Of a DNA stretch of 64,000 nt, positions 51,822 to 60,859 are shown piece after piece. The notes under the pieces were generated by a model. That model searched no databases. It worked only from the letters and a program-made list of their open reading frames with translations, and was not told the DNA's origin. Position 1 is the stretch's first letter; each line of letters begins with the position of its first letter. Position numbers and translations under genes: made by a program. This DNA comes from CAZHTS01 sp964535315. Its GTDB lineage: Bacteria; Chloroflexota; Anaerolineae; Anaerolineales; Anaerolineaceae. The stretch spans positions 62,001 to 126,000 of the forward strand of contig CAZHTS010000001.1 of NCBI GenBank assembly GCA_964535315.1. The letters are read 5' to 3'.

Positions 51822-53729
51822 TTACTTGATCTTGCCCTGTTTGATCAAGATCTGTTCCATCTGATCCAGGATGCTGGAGAAATCCTTGAGCAGGTTATCC
51901 ACCGGCTCGCTGGAATTCATATCCACCCCGGCCGTCTTTAACACGTTCACCGGGTAATCGGAACTACCGGCGCCAAGGAAGGCCAGATAACTGTCCACCG
52001 CACCCGGCTTCTTGGCGTCGATGTTGGTCACAAACTGGTTCGAAGCCGCCAGGCCGGTGGCGTACTGGTAAACGTAGAAGTTATAGTAGAAATGTGGGAC
52101 GCGCGACCAGCCAACCTTGGCCAGTTCATCCAGTTCGAAATCGGGGCCGTAGAATTTAACCAGCTGTTCGCCCCACAGTTTGTTGAGACTGTCGACCGAA
52201 AGCGCCTCGCCCTTTTCCACCCGTTCGTGGATTACTTTCTCAAACTCGGCGTACATCACCTGGGTGAAGAAGGTGCCGCGCACGTTCTCGGCCATCTTAT
52301 CCAGGTAGTAGAGCTTCTCGTTGTCGTCTTTGGCGTTGGCCAGCAGGTAGCGCAGCGTCAACATTTCGTTGGTGGTCGAGGCCACTTCGGCGGTAAAGAT
52401 AGGGGTAGTGGAATAGGTGTACGGCTGGCCCTTTTTGCTGTAGTACGAATTCATGGCGTGGCCCATCTCGTGGGCGATCGTGAGCAAGCTGTCGACCGAA
52501 CCGGAATAGTTCGCCAGAATGTAAGGATGCGTATCGTAGCTGCCCCAGGCATAGGCCCCGGAGCGCTTATGTTCGGCAGGGTAGACATCGATCCAACGAG
52601 CCGCGAATCCGGCGTTCATATCGGTCAGATACTGTTTGCCCAGCGGCGCCAGTGACTCGTTCAAGATCTTGGGGGCATCTTCATAGGGAACGGTTTTATC
52701 ATACGAATCGACCAGCGAGACAATCAAATCGTAAGCGTGCACTTTATCGACGCCGAGCACCTTCTTGCGCAGGGTAATGTACTTTTGCAGCGCAGGCAGG
52801 TTCTTGTTGGCCGCCTTAATCAGGTTTTCATACACCGCGACCGGGATATCGTTGCCCCCTACCGATGCATCCAGAGCGCTATCATACTTGCGCGCCTGGG
52901 CAAAGAAAATATCCTTGCGCATCTGAGCATCCAGTGCGGTGGCCAGGGCGTTGCGCGAGTTGTTGTAAGCGCCAAACGTGCCCTCAAAAGCCATCTTGCG
53001 CAAATCGCGATCCTTATTGGTCAGCAGCAGGTAATACTGATTCTCAGAAAGCTGGATTTCCTTGCCCTCTTTGTCCTTGATGGTTGGGAACTGCAAATCG
53101 GCCCCGCGGATCTTGGTGGCGATATTCTCCGGAGCGCTGGAGAGTTCACCGGCCATCGCCAGCAGCTTTTCCTCTTCTTTGCTCAACGTGTGCGCCTTTT
53201 GCTTTAAAAGCCCATCAAACAGATGCGCATATTTGCTGAACCGCTGATCCTTGAGATAGCCCTTGAGGGTGGTCTCAGGCAGGGCGATCAACTCAGGACG
53301 CACGTAGGCGCTGGCGCTCGACAGGTCAGAATACAGGCTCTCGGCCCGTAAGGACATCTCCGAATAAGAACTGTCGGCCTGATCGCCGTCACGTTTCATA
53401 GCCGCATACACATAGAGCTTATCCATCATCCGGCAGGCTTCTTCGTCCATCTTGAACAGTTCGTCCAGTTTGGCGGCGTCGCCCAGTTTGCCCTCATAGT
53501 TCTTGTACTGCGGCAGATATTTATCCTGTACCGTCTTAAAATCCTTCTCCCAGGCTTCCGCAGAAGGGTAAATGGCCTCGAGATCCCAACGATACTTATC
53601 GGGAATCTGTGTGGCGGCCAGGGTCGGCGTGGCGTCCGCCGCCAGCACGGCGTGCGGCGCCGGCGCCAGCGTGGCGGCAATCGTCAACAACAGAAAAAAT
53701 GTAATCAGGGTGAAAATCTTTCGCTTCAT
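51822..53729 (-). CDS. pepF: Secreted oligoendopeptidase F (M3B family)
   Basis: Zinc metallopeptidase of 635 residues that cleaves medium-length peptides. The catalytic site is HEMGH, giving ligands His420 and His424 with catalytic Glu421 (DSLLTIAHEMGHAMNSYY). The third ligand lies in FTAEVASTTNEML. Most PepF proteins are cytoplasmic. This one starts with a typical signal peptide (KIFTLITFFLLLTIAATLAPAPHAVLA, residues about 4-30), so it should act outside the membrane. The ATG at 53729 has GGAGGAGATA directly upstream; the longer open frame is rejected. It may feed the oligopeptide importers of the cell. Promoter sequences before it are not obvious. Confidence 0.93.
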   Translation of the reverse strand: MKRKIFTLITFFLLLTIAATLAPAPHAVLAADATPTLAATQIPDKYRWDLEAIYPSAEAWEKDFKTVQDKYLPQYKNYEGKLGDAAKLDELFKMDEEACRMMDKLYVYAAMKRDGDQADSSYSEMSLRAESLYSDLSSASAYVRPELIALPETTLKGYLKDQRFSKYAHLFDGLLKQKAHTLSKEEEKLLAMAGELSSAPENIATKIRGADLQFPTIKDKEGKEIQLSENQYYLLLTNKDRDLRKMAFEGTFGAYNNSRNALATALDAQMRKDIFFAQARKYDSALDASVGGNDIPVAVYENLIKAANKNLPALQKYITLRKKVLGVDKVHAYDLIVSLVDSYDKTVPYEDAPKILNESLAPLGKQYLTDMNAGFAARWIDVYPAEHKRSGAYAWGSYDTHPYILANYSGSVDSLLTIAHEMGHAMNSYYSKKGQPYTYSTTPIFTAEVASTTNEMLTLRYLLANAKDDNEKLYYLDKMAENVRGTFFTQVMYAEFEKVIHERVEKGEALSVDSLNKLWGEQLVKFYGPDFELDELAKVGWSRVPHFYYNFYVYQYATGLAASNQFVTNIDAKKPGAVDSYLAFLGAGSSDYPVNVLKTAGVDMNSSEPVDNLLKDFSSILDQMEQILIKQGKIK

Positions 53730-53948
53730 TATCTCCTCCGGTTTGTGCTCGATATTGCATGCATACAGTTGAGATGCGGTGAACAAGGTTATTCTAGCGC
53801 AGACCCGGCTGAATTGCAAACGCCCGCTTTCGTTGACCGGCGCAATGCACACCGCCTCAGTCTCTGCGCCTTGCTTATCGACACGACCAGGATTTATGGT
53901 AAGATCGAAACAAAGCGACCGCAAAGTTTTATGAGGATGGAGACCGGC

Positions 53949-54539
53949 ATGGACAATCAACGCATGTTTCACGGGAACATTCGCGCCGCGGCATTAGCCG
54001 ATCAGTTGGCCGCCCGCTTTCAGGAACGCCACCAGCGCGTGCAGATCGAACACAGCAGCAGCGAAACGGCCCTGGTGCAAATTGGCAGCCAACATGGCAC
54101 CCCGGTTAGCGTACACATCACCGACACCCAGGGCGGCGTGTTGGTCACGCTGGGCCAGGAACGTGACTGGCTCGACCGCGTTTCAGACGGCGGGGAAATA
54201 CTCGAGCGCGCCCTGAACGGCAACCTGGCTTCGTTGATCGCTATGGTGCCCGAAGTGCTCGGCGAACTGCGCAAAGAAAACCTGGCGCCCGAGATCTGGG
54301 ACGCGATCAATGACCTGTGCGCCCTGACGCGCGCCCTGGCCGGTGAAAAAGATGCCCCGGCCAACCCGAAAGTGTGCACCTACTGCCAGACTGCCAACCC
54401 ACCCGAAAACGAGACCTGCCAGGGCTGCGGTGCGGCGCTGCCCGTTGACCTGCCGCGCCTCTGCCCCAAATGCGGGCGAGCGCACACCTCCGACGCCCTG
54501 TTCTGCCAGGCGTGCGGAACGCGGCTGGTCAACGGCTGA
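53949..54539 (+). CDS. Double zinc-ribbon protein of unknown function
   Basis: Protein of 196 residues. Residues 1-130 form a predicted alpha/beta domain (IRAAALADQLAARFQERHQRVQIE...VLVTLGQERDWLDRV) that I do not recognise. The C-terminus holds two zinc ribbons: CTYCQ-x10-CQGCG and CPKCG-x10-CQACG. Such tails are common in membrane-associated or nucleic-acid-linked small proteins of Chloroflexota. Start candidates are ATG 53949 (GGAG 9 nt upstream) and ATG 53931; the former is preferred. A TAAGAT box near 53900 may be its promoter. It is divergent from the oligoendopeptidase and convergent with the next gene, whose stop is 2 nt away. Confidence 0.75.
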   Translation: MDNQRMFHGNIRAAALADQLAARFQERHQRVQIEHSSSETALVQIGSQHGTPVSVHITDTQGGVLVTLGQERDWLDRVSDGGEILERALNGNLASLIAMVPEVLGELRKENLAPEIWDAINDLCALTRALAGEKDAPANPKVCTYCQTANPPENETCQGCGAALPVDLPRLCPKCGRAHTSDALFCQACGTRLVNG

Positions 54540-54541
54540 GA

Positions 54542-55033
54542 TTACCCGTAATACACTGCCAGCTTGGCGTGCTGCGCCACGGGGAAATCGTCCAGCATGC
54601 AGCGCGCCTGCAAATACGCTTCCACCGTCTGCGCCGTCGCCCAGGCGCGGTATTCCTCGCCGGCAATCAACACTTCGGCGTAACAGCCAAATTCGGGCAC
54701 GCCGTCCGGGCGGGTGGTATCACGCGGCGTTAGATCGGCAGTATTGAAGACCTGCACGTCCAGCACCGTCTCACTGTAAGGTGAAAAACGAAAAATCTTG
54801 GTCACGTGCGGAAAGGCGGTAATGAATCCCACGCCGACCAGTCCGCTATCGATCAGCCGGCGCTCGAAGGCCGGCCTCTGAATGGCGCTGAACGCCCACT
54901 CATATGTCTCACGTTGCGGGCGCCCAATCACCGACAGGTAATACAACTTGAACGCAGAGCGACCATCTGGCGCCTGCAACAACGCAAAACGATCCAGAAC
55001 GGCATGATAAGGTTTGCAGGGAGTAATGTTCAT
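54542..55033 (-). CDS. Uncharacterised conserved-looking protein, 163 residues
   Basis: Soluble protein with no motif I recognise. It contains mixed alpha/beta stretches such as FKLYYLSVIGRPQRETYEWAF, VGVGFITAFPHVTKIFRFSP and VLDVQVFNTADLTPRD, with several aromatic residues. The start at ATG 55033 is supported by TGATATAAT ending 6 nt upstream, so the message is leaderless. The -10 box abuts the stop codon of the upstream TIM-barrel gene, so this gene has its own promoter even though it also follows the long operon. Function is unknown. Confidence 0.7.
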   Translation of the reverse strand: MNITPCKPYHAVLDRFALLQAPDGRSAFKLYYLSVIGRPQRETYEWAFSAIQRPAFERRLIDSGLVGVGFITAFPHVTKIFRFSPYSETVLDVQVFNTADLTPRDTTRPDGVPEFGCYAEVLIAGEEYRAWATAQTVEAYLQARCMLDDFPVAQHAKLAVYYG

Positions 55034-55039
55034 ACAGGT

Positions 55040-55048
55040 ATTATATCA
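55040..55048 (-). promoter_or_regulatory. Extended -10 box (TGATATAAT), leaderless start
   Basis: On the minus strand TATAAT (55045-55040) ends 6 nt before the ATG at 55033 and is preceded by TGA, giving an extended -10 that overlaps the stop codon of the gene before it. Confidence 0.6.
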
Positions 55049-56272
55049 AACAGATAAAGCAGTGCGGATGGCGGCCAGATTATCCGGCGGTGTATGCAGC
55101 ACATCCCAGGAGATCACCGCCCCATCCACCCCGCATTCCAGCCCCAGGCGCACCATCTCGCCCACCTGCGCCGGGGTAACATCGATCACCCCAGGGAAAG
55201 AGACCGTTTCCAGCCCCATCAACACCGGGCGGGGGTAAAAATGCCGCACCGCCTGTTCGAGTTCGTGACGCAGCCACGAAAGCGGCGCAGCCCCCGCCAG
55301 CATCTGCTCGTAACCGGCGGCGGTAAAGGGCGGGTAATGCGCCTGCGTCCAACGCAGCAACTGCGCTTGCGGCGGCGCATAAATGCGCTGCACGCCGGTC
55401 AGCAGCCCTTCCACCTCCAGGCGCATACCGGCCGGGCCATACGCCAGCCGGTAGGTCATCGGCTTGCCCCAATCGGCAAAGCGCGCCAGCGCGGTGTACT
55501 CCTGCGCCACCAGCGGCGCGATGGCCGGCGTAAACAGATCGAGCGCCAGCCTGCGGCGCGAGGCTCGCAGCAAAACGTGCACGTCCTTCACCAGCGCAGT
55601 AATCGACTCGGCGCGAAACCGTAAGAAGCGGCGCAAAAGCGGTTCCTGCGCCACCAGGGCATCCAGCCAGTGTTCGCAGGATGGCGCTGCATCCGGCGGC
55701 GATTGGCGCCAGGCCCCCCCGGCCAGCAGGGCGCGTACCCGTTCGAGATCCAACCCACGCTGGCGGGCCCGCTGGCAGCAGTGCGGGCAAAAACAACTCA
55801 GCGCCATCTCCAACCCGTTGGCCGGGGACGGATAACGAAACTTATCCAGGAAAACGCCGTCAAAAGGATAGCGCTGCAAGAGACCCCGCAAACCGGCGAG
55901 CGTCTTGCGGCGTACATCCGGGTTGTTCGGACAGCCAAAAAGAAACGTCTCACGCACCGTATCGCCGTGCTGCTGCCAGCCCTCCCAGCCGGCGCCGCGT
56001 TCGCCGCGAAAATTGACCACCAGATCGTCGCCTTGCAGGCCGGGGTAATCGGATAACAGGTTATACCACAGGTAAACCTCGCCGGCCGGGCGCTGCGGGC
56101 CGTTGGTCAGCGCATTAAACAGGGCGGGATATTCGCACCCACCCACAATCAGAATCGGCACCGGCAGAATGGCACGCGCGGCGGTTACCGCCCGAAAAAC
56201 GTCGTCCACCGCCAGGCCCGATTGCACCGAGTGCGCCGTTGAAATCTGAGCAGCCAGGGTAAAAGGTTTCAT
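55046..56272 (-). CDS. Putative TIM-barrel glycosyl-hydrolase-like protein
   Basis: Protein of 408 residues without a signal peptide. The segment FDGVFLDKFRYPSP (near residue 140) followed by CFCPHCCQRARQRG is characteristic of uncharacterised TIM-barrel glycosidase-like families (GHL type), where Asp in FLD may be catalytic. ADWGKPMTYRLAYGPAGM and the C-terminal GLECGVDGAVISWDVLHTP are consistent with later barrel strands. A CFCPHCC cluster could bind metal. The start overlaps the kinase stop as ATGA. It is the last gene of the nine-gene importer operon, so it probably acts in the cytoplasm on a phosphorylated or imported glycoside. This is an inference. Confidence 0.72.
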   Translation of the reverse strand: MKPFTLAAQISTAHSVQSGLAVDDVFRAVTAARAILPVPILIVGGCEYPALFNALTNGPQRPAGEVYLWYNLLSDYPGLQGDDLVVNFRGERGAGWEGWQQHGDTVRETFLFGCPNNPDVRRKTLAGLRGLLQRYPFDGVFLDKFRYPSPANGLEMALSCFCPHCCQRARQRGLDLERVRALLAGGAWRQSPPDAAPSCEHWLDALVAQEPLLRRFLRFRAESITALVKDVHVLLRASRRRLALDLFTPAIAPLVAQEYTALARFADWGKPMTYRLAYGPAGMRLEVEGLLTGVQRIYAPPQAQLLRWTQAHYPPFTAAGYEQMLAGAAPLSWLRHELEQAVRHFYPRPVLMGLETVSFPGVIDVTPAQVGEMVRLGLECGVDGAVISWDVLHTPPDNLAAIRTALSV

Positions 56273-57258
56273 CCTGCCCCATTCCTCAACAACCGGCCAG
56301 CTTCCAGCAACGACGGGCGCAGCGCCGCTCCGTCCAACCCGACCTGTTCCATGCCCAACAGCACCCCCCCCACCACCGGCGGGACGTCCAGGCGTAGGAA
56401 GCGCGCCCGAGGCGCCAGCGCCCACACACCGGCCTGCAAGGCCTGGCGCAGGCGCGGGCCGCCATCGTACAGGCTGCCGACCATGACCACATCGAACACC
56501 ATATCTTCGAAATTCAGCTGGCGAACGACCCCGCAGGCCAGATCGGCCAGGGCTGCGCCTGCCCAATCGATGATCTGGGCGGCCACCTCGTCTCCTTCAG
56601 CCGCAGCCCGGAAGACGAGCGGAGCAGCCTCAGGGCCGATGAAATAACGCTCCTGGCTGATGCCCTCGAGCAAACGTTCGACATCACCGGCGCCGGCCAG
56701 ATCGACAAAAATCTGCGCCAGTCGGGTCTGCGGCCCGCGCCGTGACCAGGCGCGCGCCACCCGGCGGACGGCTTCTTCAACCACCTCAACCGCCCCGGCG
56801 GCCTCGCCCATAACCATACCCATTCCGGTCATGCGCCCAACCAGTTGGCGTTGGCGATCCCAACCCCAGCAATTACAGCCGGTGCCGGCCACCACCGCCA
56901 CGCCCCACCCCTCCGCAGAACCGGCCAACAGGCCGATAATGGCGTCGTTCACCACGGCAAACGGCGCCTGCAAACCGGCAGAGCGGATGGCAGCGCAGGT
57001 TGCCTCATGTTCCGACGGCCAGTCGTACCCGCCAATCCCCAGCCCGGCCCCGGCAATCTGACCCAGGTCAAGCCCGGCCTGCCCCAGCGCCTTGCCGATG
57101 GCCGTGCGCAGCACCGCCGTCAACCCGTCGTAGCCCACCCCCTCGGGGTTGCCCGACCCGGACTCGCCAAAGCCGCACACCCGCCCTGCCTCGCTCACAA
57201 TCAAGGCGTGCGTTTTGGTGCCGCCTACATCAACGCCTAAAAAATAACGTTCGATCAT
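56269..57258 (-). CDS. BadF/BcrA-type ATPase, N-acetylglucosamine-kinase-like
   Basis: ASKHA-fold kinase of 329 residues. The phosphate 1 motif is FLGVDVGGTKTHALIV, then GAGLGIGGYDWPSE, AVVNDAIIGLLAG (phosphate 2 region) and VVAGTGCNCWGWD. The family contains eukaryotic-like GlcNAc kinases and bacterial 1,6-anhydro or amino-sugar kinases, besides activators of radical dehydratases. The absence of the CxxC cluster cysteines of the activators makes a sugar kinase more likely. Both ends overlap neighbours by 4 nt (ATGA), so translation with the PLP enzyme and the TIM-barrel protein is coupled. Confidence 0.85.
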   Translation of the reverse strand: MIERYFLGVDVGGTKTHALIVSEAGRVCGFGESGSGNPEGVGYDGLTAVLRTAIGKALGQAGLDLGQIAGAGLGIGGYDWPSEHEATCAAIRSAGLQAPFAVVNDAIIGLLAGSAEGWGVAVVAGTGCNCWGWDRQRQLVGRMTGMGMVMGEAAGAVEVVEEAVRRVARAWSRRGPQTRLAQIFVDLAGAGDVERLLEGISQERYFIGPEAAPLVFRAAAEGDEVAAQIIDWAGAALADLACGVVRQLNFEDMVFDVVMVGSLYDGGPRLRQALQAGVWALAPRARFLRLDVPPVVGGVLLGMEQVGLDGAALRPSLLEAGRLLRNGAG

Positions 57259-58445
57259 AACACCTGTCTCTGGCCGTCAGAACTCCAGACTCCTTCCACC
57301 GTGGGGTTGCCGCTGGCAATGCCGGAAACGGGCACAATCCAGGCCCGTGTGAAGAACGCCTGGGCGCGAAAACCAAAAATCACCGTATCACCGCAGCGCA
57401 CAGTGCGCCCCGCTTCAGGATCGAGGATACCATAATAATCGATGGTCGAGGGCGGCGGAAGATGGGCGCGCACCGTATCTTTCAAGATGGCGTCGGCGTC
57501 CGCTCCAACCAGGGCGCGCACGTCATAATCCGGGAAAACCGGGTCGATATACAGCCCACCCCCGAAACAATACGGACGGCCATTATGCAGGTGGGCGACC
57601 TCCGAGAGATACAGGATGGCGGGAGCCTCCGGTAAATCCTGTACGGCGTGCAGCGGTGTAGAACCGGTCAGGCCGTGCCCCGGCTCCACCTGGGTTGCGC
57701 CGGCCGCAGCCAGCAAAGGCAGGACGACGCTCGAGGTCGTGCCAGGGGCGTTAATCGCGATCTCGCCGCGTCCGGCCGCGCTCAGGGCGTGTGCGGCGCG
57801 TTCCAGCGTTTTGAGGTTAGGCGTGGATTTCACCTGGTGGCTCTCGGGATCGAACAGGAGCGCCGGGAAGGTGGTCAGACCGGCAAAGACAGCGTGCGGT
57901 AGTGCGTCCAGGGCATCGGCCACAGCCACGATGTCACCGGCCGGGAAACCGCCCTCGTGGCCGCGATAAAACAGGTCGCCTTCGGCGTGGATGCGCGCCA
58001 GCAGTTTCTGGTGACGCCCAAATTGTCCGCTGGCCCGCGAGGCCTCTTCAGCCTTTTCGCGATTGAAGACCGTCCAGTATTCGGGGGCCATCTGCGCCGC
58101 GGCGCTCGCCTCGGCGCGAGGGATCTGCACCAGATGACCGATGTGCCCAAGGGTGTACCCCGAACGGGACACGGCGCGGGCGCAGGCCATATCAACGGCC
58201 ACGTAACGGTCGATGCCGCCCGCCGCCAGGGAGCGAAAAGCCACCGGGTTGCGCCCGAACTGCTTGCTCATAGCATACACCTTCAGCCCTAGCTTCTGAG
58301 CGGTCGCCGAAAGCAGGCCGGCGTTGGCCTGCACGCTGTCTACGTCCAACACGTAACTGTTAGCAGGGATCTGCCCCGCCTGATGCAAACGAACGACCGC
58401 CTGCAAGAAAGGCCGGTTGCGGCGCAGCAATGTCTGTAAAAACAT
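57255..58445 (-). CDS. YhfX-type PLP-dependent enzyme (alanine racemase N-domain family)
   Basis: Fold-type III PLP enzyme of 396 residues. Residues 31-270 form the alanine-racemase-like barrel, beginning SYVLDVDSVQANAGLL, with Lys61 in YAMSKQFGRNP as the likely PLP lysine. EPGHGLTGSTPLHAVQDLPE and the C-terminal beta domain (IDYYGILDPEAGRTVRCGDTVIFGFRAQAFFTRA) match the YhfX group of the E. coli yhf operon. Its reaction is not established in that organism to my knowledge; racemisation or elimination of an amino acid is expected. It lies 24 nt after the VOC gene and overlaps the kinase gene by 4 nt. Confidence 0.85.
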   Translation of the reverse strand: MFLQTLLRRNRPFLQAVVRLHQAGQIPANSYVLDVDSVQANAGLLSATAQKLGLKVYAMSKQFGRNPVAFRSLAAGGIDRYVAVDMACARAVSRSGYTLGHIGHLVQIPRAEASAAAQMAPEYWTVFNREKAEEASRASGQFGRHQKLLARIHAEGDLFYRGHEGGFPAGDIVAVADALDALPHAVFAGLTTFPALLFDPESHQVKSTPNLKTLERAAHALSAAGRGEIAINAPGTTSSVVLPLLAAAGATQVEPGHGLTGSTPLHAVQDLPEAPAILYLSEVAHLHNGRPYCFGGGLYIDPVFPDYDVRALVGADADAILKDTVRAHLPPPSTIDYYGILDPEAGRTVRCGDTVIFGFRAQAFFTRAWIVPVSGIASGNPTVEGVWSSDGQRQVL

Positions 58446-58469
58446 GGGGGTCTCCTCGTCGTTTGCGTT

Positions 58470-58865
58470 TTAAACGCTCAGATCTTCAAAGATCTCGATC
58501 ACGTTGTAATCGGCGTCGCGCAGATACACCCAGCGAGCCGCCCCAGGCATTTCAATCGGACCGTGAACAAGCACCAGCCCTTCGGACAGAATCATAGACA
58601 GAGCAGTCGCCAGTTCGTCCGTTTGCAGCGCCACATGAGGGCAAAAATGCGGGCGCAGCGCCGGCGGCTGGTAAGGCCGGGGTTGGTTACACTCAGATAA
58701 TACCTGGATCAGTTCCAACCTGCCACCGTCCAGTTCCAGGATGGCAAGCGCCTCATGTTCGCGTTCGTCCACCAGACGACATTGCAGTTTGAAGCCGAAT
58801 TTTGCGTAGAAATTTATCGCCGAGTCGAGGTCGGCAACCTCGATCGCATAATGATCGATTTTCAT
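58470..58865 (-). CDS. VOC/glyoxalase-fold protein
   Basis: Protein of 131 residues with the vicinal-oxygen-chelate fold: MKIDHYAIEVADLDSAINFYAKFGFKL at the start and WVYLRDADYNVIEIFEDL at the end. Candidate metal ligands are His5, Glu52 (GGRLELIQV region), the His in FCPHVALQ and the Glu near the C-terminus. Activity could be lyase, epimerase or dioxygenase. It lies between the importer ATPase (20-nt gap) and the PLP enzyme (24-nt gap), so it should act on the same imported compound. Confidence 0.88.
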   Translation of the reverse strand: MKIDHYAIEVADLDSAINFYAKFGFKLQCRLVDEREHEALAILELDGGRLELIQVLSECNQPRPYQPPALRPHFCPHVALQTDELATALSMILSEGLVLVHGPIEMPGAARWVYLRDADYNVIEIFEDLSV

Positions 58866-58885
58866 GGGTTGTTCCTTTCAGTAGT

Positions 58886-59893
58886 TCAATCGCTGGCGGC
58901 AAACAGATGACAGCGTGTCCAGTGACCCGGCGCCACCGTCACCGGCGCCGGCATAACCTGCCGGCAGACGGGCATCACGTTCGGGCAGCGCGCCGCAAAC
59001 GGGCAGCCCGGCGGCGGGTCGATCAACACCGGCGGTTCGCCGCGCGCCTGGATCTCTTTGCGCGTGCGCAGCCCGGCGCGCGGGTCGGGCACCGCCGAAA
59101 GCAGTAGCTGCGTATAGGGGTGGGCAGGGTGGCCCATCACCTCTTCGCTGTCGCCGCCTTCGACCATGTGCCCGGCGTACATGACCATGATCTTATCGCC
59201 GATGTAACGGGCGCTGGCCAGATCGTGAGTGATGTACACGTAAGCAATGCCGCGTTCTTCTTTCAATTGAGCGATCAGGTTGAGCACCCCGATGCGGATG
59301 GAGACATCCAGCATTGAGATCGGTTCATCGGCCAGGATGACCTCGGGCTCAACTGCCAGGGCGCGTGCAATAGCGACACGCTGGCGCTGCCCACCGGAAA
59401 GCTGGTGCGGGTAACGCCGGGCGATGTCCGCCGCCGGGTTGAGACCCACCGAAGACAACAACTGGTGCACGCGCCCTTGCAATTCCTGCGCGGAATGGGC
59501 CATCTTGTGCAGAATTAACGGCCGGGCAAGATGGTGCTCGATGGTATGCACCGAATTCAACGACGAAAACGGATCCTGAAAGATCATCTGCACCTTGCGC
59601 CGGTAAGCCAGCGAGGCCTGCCGCGGTTCGGCGGCCAGCACGTTTACCCCATTGTAGAGAATCTCGCCGCCGGTGACCGGCATCAGGCGGGCAATCAGGC
59701 GAATGGTGGTGCTTTTGCCGCTGCCCGACTCGCCGACCACCGCCACCACCTGGCCGCGTTCTAATGTAAAGGAAACATCCTGCACGGCGTGCACCTGCTT
59801 GCTCTTAAAAAAGGTACCCACCGGGAAATGCTTGGTCAAATGGCGCACATCCAGCAGCGAGGTCGAGGGAACAGAATCGGATATCGGGTTCAT
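58886..59893 (-). CDS. Oligopeptide-type ABC transporter ATP-binding protein (DppF/OppF)
   Basis: ATPase of 335 residues. Walker A GESGSGKST, signature LSGGQRQRVAIARAL, Walker B VILADEPISMLD and ITHDLASARY are intact. The C-terminal oligopeptide-transporter extension is present with the cysteine cluster PPPGCPFAARCP-x4-CR...CHLF, which holds a [4Fe-4S] cluster in related ATPases. It begins 9 nt after the partner ATPase stop. The two form the heterodimer that energises the DppBC-like channel. Confidence 0.94.
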   Translation of the reverse strand: MNPISDSVPSTSLLDVRHLTKHFPVGTFFKSKQVHAVQDVSFTLERGQVVAVVGESGSGKSTTIRLIARLMPVTGGEILYNGVNVLAAEPRQASLAYRRKVQMIFQDPFSSLNSVHTIEHHLARPLILHKMAHSAQELQGRVHQLLSSVGLNPAADIARRYPHQLSGGQRQRVAIARALAVEPEVILADEPISMLDVSIRIGVLNLIAQLKEERGIAYVYITHDLASARYIGDKIMVMYAGHMVEGGDSEEVMGHPAHPYTQLLLSAVPDPRAGLRTRKEIQARGEPPVLIDPPPGCPFAARCPNVMPVCRQVMPAPVTVAPGHWTRCHLFAASD

Positions 59894-59902
59894 GGCGCCC
59901 TT

Positions 59903-60859
59903 TCAAAACAAATGACAGGCAACACAATGATCTTCGGCCACCGCCTTACCGGCCGGCGCGCGCCGGCTGCAAACCGGCAGGGCCTGGCTACAACGCGGGT
60001 GGAAACGACACCCGCCAGGCGGGTGGGCCAGGTCGGGCGGCGAGCCGGGAATCCCGCTTAATTTCTTACGCTCGCCGCTGAGCGATGGGAAAGAATTCAT
60101 CAATCCAACGGTGTACGGGTGCAACGGCCGGGCAAACAGTTCGGCCGAAGGAGCCTGCTCGACGATCTCGCCGGCGTACATGATGGCAATGTAATCCGAA
60201 AACTCGACCAGCAAAGACAGATCGTGGGTGATGAATAGAATGGAAAAGCCCATCTCGGCGCGCAGGCTGGCAATTTGTTGCAGGATGTCCTTTTGCACCA
60301 CCACGTCCAGGGCGGTGGTGGGTTCATCCATGATCAGCAAAGCCGGCTCCAACGCCAGGGCGATGGCAATGACGGCGCGCTGGCGCATCCCTCCCGAAAG
60401 CTGGTGCGGGTAAGCGTCCAGGCGCTGCGCCTCGATCCCGACCAGATCAAACAGGCGGGCGGCGCGAGCGTTCGCCTCGCTCGTCGATAAACCGTGATGC
60501 TTCATCACGTCCACCAGTTGATCGCGCACCGGCATGACCGGGTTGAGGGCGTTCATGGCGCTCTGAAACACGATCGACATCTTGCGCCAGCGAAAACGGT
60601 TCAGGGCGTGGGTATCCAGGGCAAACACGTCCCGGCCTTCAAACAACACCTGTCCGCCGCTGATGAGCGCCGGGGGCCGCAGAATGCGCAACAGGGCGTG
60701 GGCGATGGTCGACTTACCGCTGCCCGATTCACCCGCCAGGCCGAGCACCTCACCCGGCTTGAGCGCAAACGAGACGTTGTTGACCGCCCGCACTGCGCCC
60801 CGCCCGGTCATGTAATCGACCTTCAAATTCTGTACGGCTAACAGCGGCTGCTCAGACAT
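59903..60859 (-). CDS. Oligopeptide-type ABC transporter ATP-binding protein (DppD/OppD)
   Basis: ATPase of 318 residues. Walker A GESGSGKST, signature LSGGMRQRAVIAIAL, Walker B LLIMDEPTTALD and ITHDLSLLVEF are intact. The C-terminal cysteine motif reads PPGGCRFHPRCSQALPVC and ends CVACHLF. ATG 60859 lies 8 nt inside the end of the permease gene, with GAGAAG upstream. A longer version starting at 60919 is possible but its extra 20 residues are not family-like. It pairs with the DppF-type subunit. Confidence 0.93.
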   Translation of the reverse strand: MSEQPLLAVQNLKVDYMTGRGAVRAVNNVSFALKPGEVLGLAGESGSGKSTIAHALLRILRPPALISGGQVLFEGRDVFALDTHALNRFRWRKMSIVFQSAMNALNPVMPVRDQLVDVMKHHGLSTSEANARAARLFDLVGIEAQRLDAYPHQLSGGMRQRAVIAIALALEPALLIMDEPTTALDVVVQKDILQQIASLRAEMGFSILFITHDLSLLVEFSDYIAIMYAGEIVEQAPSAELFARPLHPYTVGLMNSFPSLSGERKKLSGIPGSPPDLAHPPGGCRFHPRCSQALPVCSRRAPAGKAVAEDHCVACHLF

